Shown piece after piece: positions 30,263 through 38,852 of a DNA stretch of 64,000 nt (positions within the stretch are counted from its first letter, which is position 1; every line of letters starts with the position of its first letter). The stretch covers positions 1 to 64,000 of the forward strand of contig JACQJO010000029.1 of assembly GCA_016205025.1 (NCBI GenBank), given 5' to 3'. The position numbers and the translations under genes were made by a program. Source of the DNA: Elusimicrobiota bacterium. Lineage in GTDB: Bacteria; Elusimicrobiota; Elusimicrobia; JACQPE01. The notes under the pieces are model-generated. The model was not told the DNA's origin, did no database searches, and was given only the letters and a program-made list of their open reading frames with translations.

Positions 30263-31419
30263 TTCTTCTTGGTCTTAGCCAACTCCTCTTCCAATTCCCT
30301 GATGGTCGGCAGAGTCCCCTTGAGTTTTTCCGGCAGCGCCTTGGTTAGCTTGAAGGCAGAGACGCCTATGGGCTTATGCGTGTCGCGCAGTGCGTACTCC
30401 GCGATAAGTTTCTTGTGAGACTTGCAGAGGATCATCCCTATCGAAGGCTGGTCATCCTCATGTCGCAATTGGTCATCCACTGCTGAAAGGTAAAAGTTCA
30501 TCTTGCCAGCGTACTCCGGCTTGAAGGGCCTGTTTTTGAGTTCGATCACCACGTAGCAGCGCAGGCGCAGGTGGTAAAGGAGGAGGTCGATGTAGAAGTC
30601 CTCGCCCTCCACCTCCAGATGAACCTGGCGGCCCACAAAAGCAAAGCCGACGCCAAGCTCTAACAAGAAGCGCTGAATGTGATCGAGGAGCCCCTTCTCG
30701 ATCTCCCGTTCTCGAGCGTCATCGGCCAGGGTCAAGAAGTCGAAGGCGTAAGGGTCCTTTAGGGCTTGCTGAGCCAAGTCCGACTGCGGCGGCGGCAGGG
30801 TGCGCTTAAAGTTGGTGACGGCCTTGCCTTGGCTCTCATACAGGCCGGACTCGATCTGAAGAACCAGCATAGGGCGGCTCCAACCGTGCTCAATGATCTT
30901 CTGAGCGTACCACAATCGCTGGATGGGGTCTTTAAGTTTGGCCAGAAGCTCCAGGTTTTGCCCCCAGGGTATTTCTCCAACGACCCGTGGGAGATTCTGT
31001 CCGTCTAAATCTCCAACGACCCGTTGGAGATTTGTAGCCTGCTCTGTCCAGGCCAAATAGAAGGCGCGCATATACCAGACATTCTGCCGCGAGAACCCGC
31101 CGACCCCTGGAAATTCGCGTTGCAAGTCGGCCGCCAAGTGTTCAACAACGGATTTGCCCCAGCCCTCCGCCCGCTGACGTTCTACGATGGACTTACCAAT
31201 GTGCCAGTACAAGCCGATCAGCTCGCTATTGACCGCTAGGGCGGCCTTGATCTGTGCATTACGGATACGAGACTTGATGTCTTCGAGGAATTGGGGATAG
31301 CCCTTGGGCAGCGGGTCCAGCTGGGTAGCAGGCCGCTGCGTGATCGATCCCTGCGGTGAGCGCGGAGCCTTTCTTTTCATGCCTGTTTTTTCTTGGTACG
31401 AATAAAAACCAGACATCAT
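30259..31419 (-). CDS. DUF1016 / YhcG-type PD-(D/E)XK nuclease
   Basis: A 386-aa protein of the DUF1016 family. The N-terminal DNA-binding region (about 45-195) contains LYWHIGKSIVERQRAEGWG, LAADLQREFPGVGGFSRQN and IPWGQNLELLAKLKDP. The C-terminal nuclease (about 215-350) has EVEGEDFYIDLLLYH then YVVIELKNRPFKPEYAGKM, the D...ExK core. The gene contains a tandem palindromic insertion near its middle (30972-31033). The start may instead be the internal ATG at 31380. These nucleases are frequent near restriction systems. Confidence 0.88.
   Translation of the reverse strand: MMSGFYSYQEKTGMKRKAPRSPQGSITQRPATQLDPLPKGYPQFLEDIKSRIRNAQIKAALAVNSELIGLYWHIGKSIVERQRAEGWGKSVVEHLAADLQREFPGVGGFSRQNVWYMRAFYLAWTEQATNLQRVVGDLDGQNLPRVVGEIPWGQNLELLAKLKDPIQRLWYAQKIIEHGWSRPMLVLQIESGLYESQGKAVTNFKRTLPPPQSDLAQQALKDPYAFDFLTLADDAREREIEKGLLDHIQRFLLELGVGFAFVGRQVHLEVEGEDFYIDLLLYHLRLRCYVVIELKNRPFKPEYAGKMNFYLSAVDDQLRHEDDQPSIGMILCKSHKKLIAEYALRDTHKPIGVSAFKLTKALPEKLKGTLPTIRELEEELAKTKKK
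30972..31033. repeat. Tandem palindrome inside the DUF1016 gene
   Basis: 31007-31033 is a perfect inverted repeat with 12-bp arms (AAATCTCCAACG, spacer ACC, CGTTGGAGATTT). A near-identical half-diverged copy lies at 30972-30997. Translated, they give repeated RVVG-containing units (LQRVVGDLDGQ, LPRVVGEIPWGQ). Confidence 0.6.
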
Positions 31420-31559
31420 CTGGCTTTTTTTAATAATCCAACCTGAAAATTTATTTTACCAGTTCTCCCTGGAACGTTTGCCATTCTGACAATGGGGAAA
31501 TTCTTGGGACGATGGACCGGATAGATTGGAAACAAGGTCAAAGCCAGCTACTCAGTCCA

Positions 31560-31784
31560 TTAGACGGCATTGAGCGCACATATGTTTTCAAAGCTATTCT
31601 TAATTTTGAAGTCCAGGGCGGCTGGGTTCCCTTGAACAAAATCCATGCCACATAAATAATCTCCGTCACCAGAGAGTCGCGCCCACGCTCTCGAGGAGAC
31701 ACTCAGGAAGCATAGTATGTCACAGTCTGCGCCGCGCCTGCGAGAAGTCACATCCCAGGTTTTGACGCGATACCAGTCAACCAA
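31560..31784 (-). CDS. Short hypothetical ORF, 74 aa
   Basis: Starts (TTG) directly after the stop of the 308-aa gene and reads VDWYRVKTWDVTSRRRG ... GDYLCGMDFVQGNPAALDFK. The frame stays open a little further upstream (EPTIRPLRDL), so it could be a displaced C-terminus of the previous gene or a separate small gene. No known motif. The interval 31420-31559 on the other side shows nothing. Confidence 0.3.
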   Translation of the reverse strand: MVDWYRVKTWDVTSRRRGADCDILCFLSVSSRAWARLSGDGDYLCGMDFVQGNPAALDFKIKNSFENICALNAV

Positions 31785-31785
31785 A

Positions 31786-32712
31786 TCACGAAGAGGCCTT
31801 ATCGTCGGTTCCAGCTAGGGAATCCTCGCCTCGGTTAGCAAGTACACCCTTTCTTGAATGTACTTCGTAATCCTTGAGAACGACGCCTCTCTTTGATGCC
31901 CCTCGTACCTGGGCATCCCACCAGTAGAGACCCTTGTATTTTCCAAAAAGCCCCCGCTCGGAGAAATCCTTAAAATGCCCCCTGCAGATATGGAGTGCTT
32001 TCGGCGTGAGAGTCGAGTTGCCGTTATTGGCGGCGGCCACAATACGCTTCACTGGCTCTATCGTTAAAGTGTGCCAGCGGATCAAGGGCGGCTTTTTTCT
32101 GCGCTGTCTTGCTTTCTGCAATTTTAGATTCACGGGGCTTTTCACCAGTTGCACGTTCTTGCAGTGCAGGAAGGAGAGGGTCAAGAATGGGACGAACAGG
32201 TGAGAGGTAGCCCATTCCTTCGCATCATTGATGAACCTTTCGTCTTGGATCATGGCCTCAGCAACGGCAGGGGCCAAGGCTTCGAGTTCGATACGAAGCC
32301 CTTCTGGCGGTAGACAGCATTCGCCGTTTGTTTTCACAAGCCACTTAACCTTAATCCGGCACCCCAGGAGCCCACCAACGACTTTCTGATAAATTGTGCC
32401 CTTACATACCCACTTGTGTCCGTCACAAGAAACTTCCTCGGATTGGATCAAGACGCCCACCCGAGGCCGGTGTTTGTTGAGAACAATTTTTCCCTCAGAG
32501 TGACTCTCGGTAGGAATGCTGTACTCAATCCATATCCGCTCAAAAGGTGGAGCGACATTGGGGAAGTCCTTGGTCAGATCCCAGTCTTCCTGCTGGTTCT
32601 GATGATAAAGGTAGTCCGAAATATTGTCCGACTTCATTACCAAGGCGGATCTCAGAAGAACTTTGTCAGATTCATCAAGAATATTACTGGCGAGAAGTTT
32701 ATCCAGAAGCAT
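31786..32712 (-). CDS. Hypothetical protein with C-terminal RGHF...YWW...VRG motif
   Basis: A 308-aa protein with a good ribosome site (GGGAGG). The N-terminal two thirds are without known motifs. Near the C-terminus ALHICRGHFKDFSERGLFGKYKGLYWWDAQVRG (in two stretches, about 250-285) is a conserved block I associate with uncharacterised phage- or plasmid-borne proteins. It follows the GIY-YIG gene, with a 14-base overlap. Residues after KDYEV look like an unrelated extension. Confidence 0.55.
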   Translation of the reverse strand: MLLDKLLASNILDESDKVLLRSALVMKSDNISDYLYHQNQQEDWDLTKDFPNVAPPFERIWIEYSIPTESHSEGKIVLNKHRPRVGVLIQSEEVSCDGHKWVCKGTIYQKVVGGLLGCRIKVKWLVKTNGECCLPPEGLRIELEALAPAVAEAMIQDERFINDAKEWATSHLFVPFLTLSFLHCKNVQLVKSPVNLKLQKARQRRKKPPLIRWHTLTIEPVKRIVAAANNGNSTLTPKALHICRGHFKDFSERGLFGKYKGLYWWDAQVRGASKRGVVLKDYEVHSRKGVLANRGEDSLAGTDDKASS

Positions 32713-33034
32713 TAGGGCCTCCCATCAAATACAGCGGTGCGCTTGAGGCGATCAGCTTCCCCTTGGCCGGGCGCGGCAGCCGTTTGATCTTAGCCTCCCG
32801 AATCAAAGCCTGGGACCGGGTCAGGCTATTTTCCTGGTACATCAAATTTACCGGCAAATGGGTACGCGTGTAAGCCGCCCCTTTGCCTTTGCCGTGCTGT
32901 TTGATACGTGCGTCCACGTCCTTGGCGATCCCCGTGTAAAGCGTGCCGTCTCCGCAACGAAGAACATAGACCGACCACTCCCGCTTGCGGCCTTTCTTCA
33001 TACCCCGGATCATCTTGATGTATTTGGCAGTCAT
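32699..33034 (-). CDS. GIY-YIG nuclease domain protein (UPF0213-like)
   Basis: About 111 aa from an ATG at 33034 overlapping the Tag stop (ATGA). The single-domain GIY-YIG fold spans residues about 17-95: VYVLRCGDGTLYTGIAKDVDARIKQH (in two parts; Tyr/Tyr and Arg of the active site present), then RTHLPVNLMYQE and ALIREAKIKRL with the catalytic Glu. YhbQ/UPF0213-type proteins of this size are small endonuclease-like proteins. It is part of the compact repair-flavoured operon. Confidence 0.82.
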   Translation of the reverse strand: MTAKYIKMIRGMKKGRKREWSVYVLRCGDGTLYTGIAKDVDARIKQHGKGKGAAYTRTHLPVNLMYQENSLTRSQALIREAKIKRLPRPAKGKLIASSAPLYLMGGPNASG

Positions 33035-33615
33035 ACGTTCGAGTTCCGCCGGAAACAATCCACGGCGTGGTCATTGACCATGCCCACGGCCTGCATGTGG
33101 GCATACACGACCGTCGGCCCTAAAAATTTGAATCCTCTCGCCTTCATATCCTTGGCCCAGGCTTCGGCCTCAGGGATGCTGACGGGATAATCTTGGAGCG
33201 TGCGCAATTTGTGGACAATGGTATTTTCTTTGACCCAAGACCACATGTATTTGGAAAACGTGCCGAATTCCTTGCGTACTTCGATAAAGCGGCTTGCGTT
33301 ATGAATGGCGGCGCTGATTTTGGCCCGGTTGCGGATAATGCCCGCGTCCTGGACGAGCCGCGCCTCTTCACGCGCCGCAAAGCCCGCCACTTTGTTGAAA
33401 TCAAAATTAGCGAATGCCTTACGGAAATTTTGCCGCTTGTAGAGCACTATTTTCCAAGAGAGCCCGGCCTGGAACGCCTCCAAAATTAAATATTCGAAAA
33501 TTTTCCGGTCCTCATAAACTGGCACGCCCCACTCCTGGTCGTGGTAACGCAACATAAGCTCGTCATTCGCTGGCCAGGGGCAACGCTTGATTTTTGCCGG
33601 CGCATGCGTACTCAT
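33031..33615 (-). CDS. tag: DNA-3-methyladenine glycosylase I
   Basis: A 194-aa Tag enzyme, removing 3-methyladenine from alkylated DNA. Signatures: RCPWPANDELMLRYHDQEWGVP in two parts (zinc-ligand Cys and the N-terminal block), FEYLILEAFQAGLSWKIVL, VRKEFGTFSKYMWSW, FLGPTVVYAHMQAVGMVNDH and the final zinc ligands His/Cys (NDHAVDCF). Start and stop overlap the flanking genes (TAATG upstream, ATGA downstream), so it is co-translated with the DUF423-linked and GIY-YIG genes. Confidence 0.93.
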   Translation of the reverse strand: MSTHAPAKIKRCPWPANDELMLRYHDQEWGVPVYEDRKIFEYLILEAFQAGLSWKIVLYKRQNFRKAFANFDFNKVAGFAAREEARLVQDAGIIRNRAKISAAIHNASRFIEVRKEFGTFSKYMWSWVKENTIVHKLRTLQDYPVSIPEAEAWAKDMKARGFKFLGPTVVYAHMQAVGMVNDHAVDCFRRNSNV

Positions 33616-33920
33616 TAGCGGCTCCTAAGACTGATTACCCTAAAATTACCACCGCCAAGGAATAAATACCCGGCCATGACAATGGCTCCGATTCCAAGCA
33701 GTAAAAGCGGAATACCGATGGCGGCTCCGATGATGGAAATGGTCAACAAGGCGCCAACGGCGCTCAAAATAAGACCAACAATCCCAATAATTAGGCTAAG
33801 CAACGCCCGGGACTTAAACCGCGTCCACCAGGATGGTTTTTTCTCATAGTCGACAACTTCAGGTTCAATAACCTCAGGCTCTGGATAATATTGGGCGGGT
33901 AGATTGTCCATCAGATTCAT
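33615..33920 (-). CDS. Small membrane protein, two TM helices
   Basis: A 101-aa protein from the ATG at 33920, which overlaps the DUF423 stop (ATGA). An acidic, Pro-rich N-terminus (YYPEPEVIEPEVVDYEKKPS) is followed by two hydrophobic helices (about 38-62, 64-88). Function not recognised. It is co-translated with Tag. Confidence 0.6.
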   Translation of the reverse strand: MNLMDNLPAQYYPEPEVIEPEVVDYEKKPSWWTRFKSRALLSLIIGIVGLILSAVGALLTISIIGAAIGIPLLLLGIGAIVMAGYLFLGGGNFRVISLRSR

Positions 33921-34291
33921 CCCTTGGCGATTCCTATGGCCAAAGAGAGCCAGCCTGCCAAAAGCAGAAGGCCGCCGATTGGGGTGACCGCTCCCCAAGC
34001 CTTGACGCCGGTGGTTGCCAGAAGATAAAGGCTTGCCGAAAAAATCAAGACTCCCGCAAAAAACAGCCATCCAGATAAACGGATTAAGGGATAGGGATAT
34101 TGGGCAGCAATCCAGGCTGTAATCAACAGGGCTAGAGCATGGATCAGGTGGTATTTGACCCCCGTCTCAAACACCGCCAGCATCTCCGGGGACAAGCGGC
34201 TTTTCAAGAAATGCGCCCCAAAAGCGCCTAACGCCACCCCAAGGAAGCCAAGGATAGCGCCTATGAAAATAAAGATCCTGTCCGCGCTCAT
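33917..34291 (-). CDS. DUF423 (YgdD-like) membrane protein
   Basis: A 124-aa protein with four TM helices and the DUF423 signature: GAILGFLGVALGAFGAHFLK (about 12-31), KYHLIHALALLITAW (about 46-60) and PIGGLLLLAGWLSLA at the C-terminus. It is a widespread small inner-membrane protein without a settled function. Start and stop overlap neighbours. Confidence 0.9.
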   Translation of the reverse strand: MSADRIFIFIGAILGFLGVALGAFGAHFLKSRLSPEMLAVFETGVKYHLIHALALLITAWIAAQYPYPLIRLSGWLFFAGVLIFSASLYLLATTGVKAWGAVTPIGGLLLLAGWLSLAIGIAKG

Positions 34292-34974
34292 GTTTTTTTA
34301 AGAAACCACGAGCAATATTCGCAGCCGTGGTTAGCAGATGGCTCGCTTTGATTGAGCAATGCAATGGCCGCGCGAAACGTTATCCTGGCGCGCTCCGGAT
34401 CCACCGATAGCCTGATGGGCTGGATTTCAAAATGAACTTGTCCGTTTTCCATTACGGTTTTGGGCGAATAATAGAGCAGGAAAGCGAAATCGGCCGGCGG
34501 AAGGCTGTTCTCTTTTAGAAGCAGAGCGTAGCAATCTATCTGGTTCTGGTAATACAAAGTGGCGGCCTCTTCGGTGGTCGGCGATCCCTTTGTCTTATAG
34601 TCAAAAGGAATATATCGGCCGTCTTTGACCAGCAAGTCATCAAGGGCACCGCTTAACACCGAGCCTGATTCCCGGTCCTCATATCTTAGCCCAGTCCTCC
34701 AGTTGCGCCACTTATCCAGCTTGGCTTGGTCTGGGAAAAGGCCGATGCCGTCAAAATTTCCCTTGGCTAACTCTTGAGGAAGAGCGTTCTTCGAGCGGAA
34801 GCCGTCCATGTAGATTTTGATCACGCGATCCATGCCTCCGGGCAGAGACGGAAAAATGCCGCGAGGCCGTTTAATGCTCTTTACCTTCTCCATCCAAAAA
34901 CAACGCACACAATCCCGAAAAAGATTGAGCGTACTCGGCGAAAGGAAGTGCCTAAAAGACGCCCCGGATTTCAT
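34288..34974 (-). CDS. PD-(D/E)XK nuclease (RecB/Cas4-like)
   Basis: A 228-aa predicted nuclease. It has LSPSTLNLFRDCVRCFW at the N-terminus, then SGALDDLLVKDGRYIPFDYKTKGSP (in two parts, about 105-132, the D...DxK core), YYQNQIDCYALLL (QhxxY motif, about 141-153), and a C-terminal GCEYCSWF pair that with the N-terminal CVRC could bind a Fe-S cluster as in Cas4/AddB-type nucleases. It lies 6 bases downstream of the SRAP gene and overlaps DUF423. Confidence 0.8.
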   Translation of the reverse strand: MKSGASFRHFLSPSTLNLFRDCVRCFWMEKVKSIKRPRGIFPSLPGGMDRVIKIYMDGFRSKNALPQELAKGNFDGIGLFPDQAKLDKWRNWRTGLRYEDRESGSVLSGALDDLLVKDGRYIPFDYKTKGSPTTEEAATLYYQNQIDCYALLLKENSLPPADFAFLLYYSPKTVMENGQVHFEIQPIRLSVDPERARITFRAAIALLNQSEPSANHGCEYCSWFLKKT

Positions 34975-34980
34975 TGCCGT

Positions 34981-35646
34981 TTATGCCTTCACGGGAGCAA
35001 TGCACTGCGGATCATCGTTCTGCGGTGAATTCACAATGGTCGAGACTTCGTACGCATCCATCTCTTTCGATGCAAACGGGACAAGCAACGGCAGAAGCTT
35101 CGAGGTGTCTTTTAGGTCTGGATCTAACCACATCTCCTCATCTTTTTGTCGCAGGATAACCGGCATCCGGTTGTGGATAGCCTTCATAAAATCATTGGGT
35201 TCCGTGGTGATGATAGTGAACGAACGGAGCTCCCCGCCATCCGGTTTCTTCCAAACGTCCCAAAGGCCGGCAAACGCAAACGGTTCCTTGTTTTTGAGCA
35301 TGATCCGCATGGGAATTTTTTGTTTAAGTCCATCAACCTTCTGCCACTCGTAAAAACCGTCTGCCAAAACTAAACAGCGTCGTCTCTCGAAAGACTTACG
35401 GTAACTGGGCTTCTCCGCAATAGTTTCCGCCCGGGCGTTGATCATTTTATAGCCAATAGCCTCCTCTTTAGCCCAGTGCGGCACAAGGCCCCAACGAATA
35501 AGACGGCAAAGCCTAATCTCCTCCCAAATCACGATGGGCGCTTCCTGACCGGGAGCTATGTTATATCGGGGCTTAAAATCTATCTCCTTGTCTTCAAAAC
35601 CAAAACGATCTACCAGTTCCTCAATGTCAGCAGTCTGTGAATGGGG
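34981..35646 (-). pseudogene. SRAP (HMCES/YedK) protein, 5'-truncated at the group II intron
   Basis: The open frame runs from 35646, an in-frame stop lying just before it, with no proper start. It reads QTADIEELVDRFGF, RYNIAPGQEAP, RWGLVPHWAKEE, NARAETIAEKPSYR, LVLADGFYEWQ and HNRMPVIL, the SRAP domain in order. SRAP proteins need the initial MCGRF, whose Cys2 crosslinks abasic sites. That N-terminus is missing exactly where the group II intron ends, and it is not found on the other side of the intron. A GTG at 35532 could give a 183-aa product, but without the active-site Cys. Confidence 0.78.
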
Positions 35647-37664
35647 TCAAACGGGGGTGCGGTATGCATAGGATTCCCTCTCCGTATCCACCGTGTTCGG
35701 TTTTGTGCCGGTCTTCAGAAATCATATGACCCGTCTCCCCCGAGTGCCCATCGGACCGGACAGGTGCGTTTAACACATCCGGCCCTCCGATGGCCTTCTT
35801 GAGGCGGTATTCAGTGCGCGTAGACGACCCATCCCTTCGCGGCCATATCGATCAACCCCAATTGCTTGTAGAGGTAATCGGAAGGGTACTGTCGATACCC
35901 TTTGCTGATACGCATCTTGCCGCGACGACATAGATAGCCCCGAACTCGAAGTTCAACGAACTCCCGAACTCTGTGGAAACTTCGGGCCGCGTTGGTGTGG
36001 CGGTAATATTCCGCCCACCCCCGCACGGTTTCATTGATTCGAGCAACGAACTCTGACGGAGGAATTGGCGCCCGTTGGGCTGTCTTCTGTCGTAGTTTAT
36101 CTCTCAGGCGCACTTCTGCTTTACGCGATGGGAAATAATACGCGAAGAACCGCCCGCGATACCTTGGGCTCTGTCTCCAAGCGAAGTGAAACCCCAGGAA
36201 GTCGAACCCGGTTTCCTGAAGGTCAACATGCTTGGTCTTGTCGGTGTTCACCGTCAGACCAAGCTCTTCTATGGCCCTCTTCACCGTCCAGAAGACTTCG
36301 GGGTTCTTCCGCTTGCAGAGCAACAGCGCGTCGTCGGCATACCTGATCCATTTTACATCCTGTGGCTTGAATGTCTCAGCCACAAAATGATCGATGGAAT
36401 CCAGGTACAGATTACTCAACAGCGGCGAGATCACACCGCCTTGGGGAGTTCCTCTTGGCGATTGATGATGGGTGTTTTCCTCCACGTAGCCAGCGTTCAG
36501 CCAACTCCGTAGCAGTTTTAGCACCGCTCCATCCTTGACCCGTTCGGCTACGCGACTCATCAGCTTCTGATGAGGAATCGTGCCGAAATAGTCGGCCAAG
36601 TCCAGGTCCACCACCTGTCGGTATCCTTTTCCAATGGCTTCTCGGATGACCATCGAGGCTTGCTTTGCGGATCGTCGCGGTCGGAAACCATACGAGCTAT
36701 CCGCAAACTGGGCCTCGAAAATCGGCTCCAAGACGATTTGGGCGGCCGCTTGGATCAGCCTGCATCTCAACGCAGGAATCCCCAACGGACGGAGTTTCCC
36801 GTTCACCTTTTCAATGTAGACCCGTCTCACAGGAAGCGGCGCGTATCGTTTCTCTCGCAGCATCAGCTGAGTTTCCCGAATAAACGCCACCTCGCGGCTG
36901 TGATCCTCTGGGTCTTCCATCTTGAGGTCGGAAATTTCCAGCCCGTCAACGCCACCCTTACCACCATTGGCCTTGACACGTTTCCACGCCTCCACCAGCA
37001 CGTCCCAGTTCCACACCTTGTCATACAGGGTGTAGAACTTCCTGCTTCGCACCTTGGCCGCCAAATATAGGGACCTCTGCAGTCTCCGAACCCGTTGGGC
37101 GTTGTGTTGGTAGTCTTTGCAGACAATCATGTTCATCTTGCCCAGGTCCTTTCCTGCTTCATTCCCATTCGCCAAAGTAGAGCCCCTTCCCTCCGCAGGC
37201 ATTACCCTGCTTCATCAGTACTTCGGGCTCCGCTGACTCCTCCCAAGGCCGTTCTAGGTTTCGGTTGCCCTTATGCCGGTCCGTTCTTTCGAGGTCGCGG
37301 CCTCGATTCCTTGCGAGGTCTCTCCAGTTTCAGTCGACGGCTTTCTTTGCATGCCATCCCTATTGCCCCGGCTCCCCCAACCACCTACGGCTGTTTCGGA
37401 GTGCTCAGGCGGCGGTCTTCCCGGTCGATACATCCGGTCGACGGTTTGGCGACTGTGCATTTCGGGACTTGTTCGGGTTCAATTTCTTATGGCCTGCACG
37501 TTTGGGTCACAAGGCCAATGCCTTGCTTTGTCGGGTCCGCTTCTTCGCTTCAGGTCGCCCCTCACGAAGGCCCCACCCTACGTGATTCAACAGCCAAGAT
37601 CACGACGGATCTTTCATCCGCAAGTCATCGACTGCTTTCATCTGGACACCCATAGCGTCCACAC
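35641..37664 (-). mobile_element. Group II intron with maturase gene
   Basis: About 2.0 kb on the minus strand. The putative 5' end GTGTGGACGC is at 37664. An ORF-proximal motif GAGTCAGCGGAGCCCGAAGTACTGA (two parts) resembles domain I/IV junctions of bacterial group II introns. A domain V-like hairpin follows the maturase ORF at about 35750-35800 (GGCCGGATGTG ... CCTGTCCGGTCC). The 3' end is placed near 35641, where SRAP-derived coding sequence resumes; both ends are approximate. The long 5' untranslated part (37137-37664) is the ribozyme core and holds no other gene. Confidence 0.75.
35811..37136 (-). CDS. ltrA: Group II intron reverse transcriptase/maturase
   Basis: About 442 aa from an internal ATG at 37136 (the frame is open to 37202). 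The RT domain is complete: GGVDGLEISDL, LRPLGIPALRCRLIQ, SYGFRPRRSAKQA, VVDLDLADYFGTIPH, GTPQGGVISPLLSNLYL and the catalytic RYADDALLL (about residue 265). The maturase X domain follows (FVARINETVRGWAEYYRH). The C-terminus has no HNH endonuclease, so retrohoming would rely on replication-fork or terminator-type targets. Confidence 0.93.
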   Translation of the reverse strand: MNMIVCKDYQHNAQRVRRLQRSLYLAAKVRSRKFYTLYDKVWNWDVLVEAWKRVKANGGKGGVDGLEISDLKMEDPEDHSREVAFIRETQLMLREKRYAPLPVRRVYIEKVNGKLRPLGIPALRCRLIQAAAQIVLEPIFEAQFADSSYGFRPRRSAKQASMVIREAIGKGYRQVVDLDLADYFGTIPHQKLMSRVAERVKDGAVLKLLRSWLNAGYVEENTHHQSPRGTPQGGVISPLLSNLYLDSIDHFVAETFKPQDVKWIRYADDALLLCKRKNPEVFWTVKRAIEELGLTVNTDKTKHVDLQETGFDFLGFHFAWRQSPRYRGRFFAYYFPSRKAEVRLRDKLRQKTAQRAPIPPSEFVARINETVRGWAEYYRHTNAARSFHRVREFVELRVRGYLCRRGKMRISKGYRQYPSDYLYKQLGLIDMAAKGWVVYAH

Positions 37665-37740
37665 ATTAGCAATCAGGAATTTCGGGGCAACGCCTCAGAA
37701 AATACGACATCATTCCCAGATACACTCAACGTGGTTTTAT

Positions 37741-38850
37741 TCAGGACTCAACGTAGAGGCCAACCTCACGCAAAACTTTTTTTGCATAGTCTTTCGTGAG
37801 CATAGGTACATTTTCCTCGAGTCCTTTGCGTAATATTTCGTGGCAATAGCTAACGACCAGATGCGGCACACCTGCTGATAGCTCATAAATGAATGCCACG
37901 AAGCTGTCCGTAAACGGAATCAGCGGTTTAGAGGGTTTCGGTCCCGTTCGTTGTTCACTTAATCGCAATTGAATGAGCTGCAATGCCTCTTCTTGCGTGA
38001 GCCGTTTCAACGTCGTAGGTGGCGAGATTCTACGAAGAAAAGCATTCATTGGCCCTCCCTGGGACCTTTCCTTTTTCTGAATCATGTTGATGTTGCGCCA
38101 TCCATCGTCCGAAACTGCAAAGAAAAAGACCACATTGCTAGCGGGTAAACTGACGGGCTGTGGCATGTTACTGAGATCATGAAGCTCTCTAAGGGTATTA
38201 AATACCATCGATACTCCGGCGAGTCCCTTCATCTGACTAAATAAATACTCAACCTCATCAATTAGTAAGACTACTGTATCAATGCCGACAGACTTGAGAA
38301 GGATGAGGTAGGACAACCAATAGCGGATTGCGGCCTCGGTCGAGCCAATTTTTTTTCGCACACCTAAAGACGCCATCTCTGCCTTGTTAAGACTCCCTTC
38401 GCCTCGGAGTAGCTGGATGGCCAGAGGATCGCCTTCGGCAGCCTTTCGCATCACAAGGGCCTCATCAGGAAGAACTTCTTCCAGCGTTTTTACTGCGGCC
38501 TTAGCGAAACGCAGCTTAGAGAAATCAATTCGAGAAAAAATTCGCTGGATAAACATCTGGCCAAATCTGGATATCTTGTCCTCAGGAAGAAGGCGCATGA
38601 AGATCGACTGCATTTTTGCGTCCTCAAGCACATATTCCTGAATCTTATACAGCGCAAGAGTTTTTCCTAAGCCGTAGTCCCCAATAATAAAATTCAAAGA
38701 GTTGGCAGTCTCCCCTTTGCAGCGCTTAATAATTCGCTGCCAGGCGGCGTATTCTTTATCTCGCCCCACCATCGGATCTTTGGCAGTTGCGACATTAGTC
38801 GGAAACGGATCGCGCTTCAGGTGATATTTGCCTTCTAAAAAAGAACTCAT
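37741..38850 (-). CDS. AAA ATPase (Orc/Cdc6-like fold), last gene of composite RM operon
   Basis: A 369-aa P-loop ATPase: Walker A IIGDYGLGKTLALYK (about 53-67), Walker B VVLLIDEVEYLFSQM (about 197-211), sensor-like VVFFFAVSDDGW (about 248-259), and a C-terminal helical lid (LTQEEALQLIQLRL). It resembles AAA+ ATPases of the Orc1/Cdc6/TniB style seen in several defence and transposition systems. It starts 2 bases after the 38853-39710 gene and ends next to the group II intron. It probably powers assembly or DNA loading of the associated nuclease/methylase module (inference). Confidence 0.75.
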   Translation of the reverse strand: MSSFLEGKYHLKRDPFPTNVATAKDPMVGRDKEYAAWQRIIKRCKGETANSLNFIIGDYGLGKTLALYKIQEYVLEDAKMQSIFMRLLPEDKISRFGQMFIQRIFSRIDFSKLRFAKAAVKTLEEVLPDEALVMRKAAEGDPLAIQLLRGEGSLNKAEMASLGVRKKIGSTEAAIRYWLSYLILLKSVGIDTVVLLIDEVEYLFSQMKGLAGVSMVFNTLRELHDLSNMPQPVSLPASNVVFFFAVSDDGWRNINMIQKKERSQGGPMNAFLRRISPPTTLKRLTQEEALQLIQLRLSEQRTGPKPSKPLIPFTDSFVAFIYELSAGVPHLVVSYCHEILRKGLEENVPMLTKDYAKKVLREVGLYVES

Positions 38851-38852
38851 AA

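Noticed and set aside
36186-36512. Plus-strand frame inside the maturase gene
   Set aside because: Antisense shadow of the reverse transcriptase catalytic region.
37095-37833. 186-codon plus-strand frames across the intron 5' region
   Set aside because: They lie antisense to the group II intron ribozyme core and have compositions typical of translated structured RNA.
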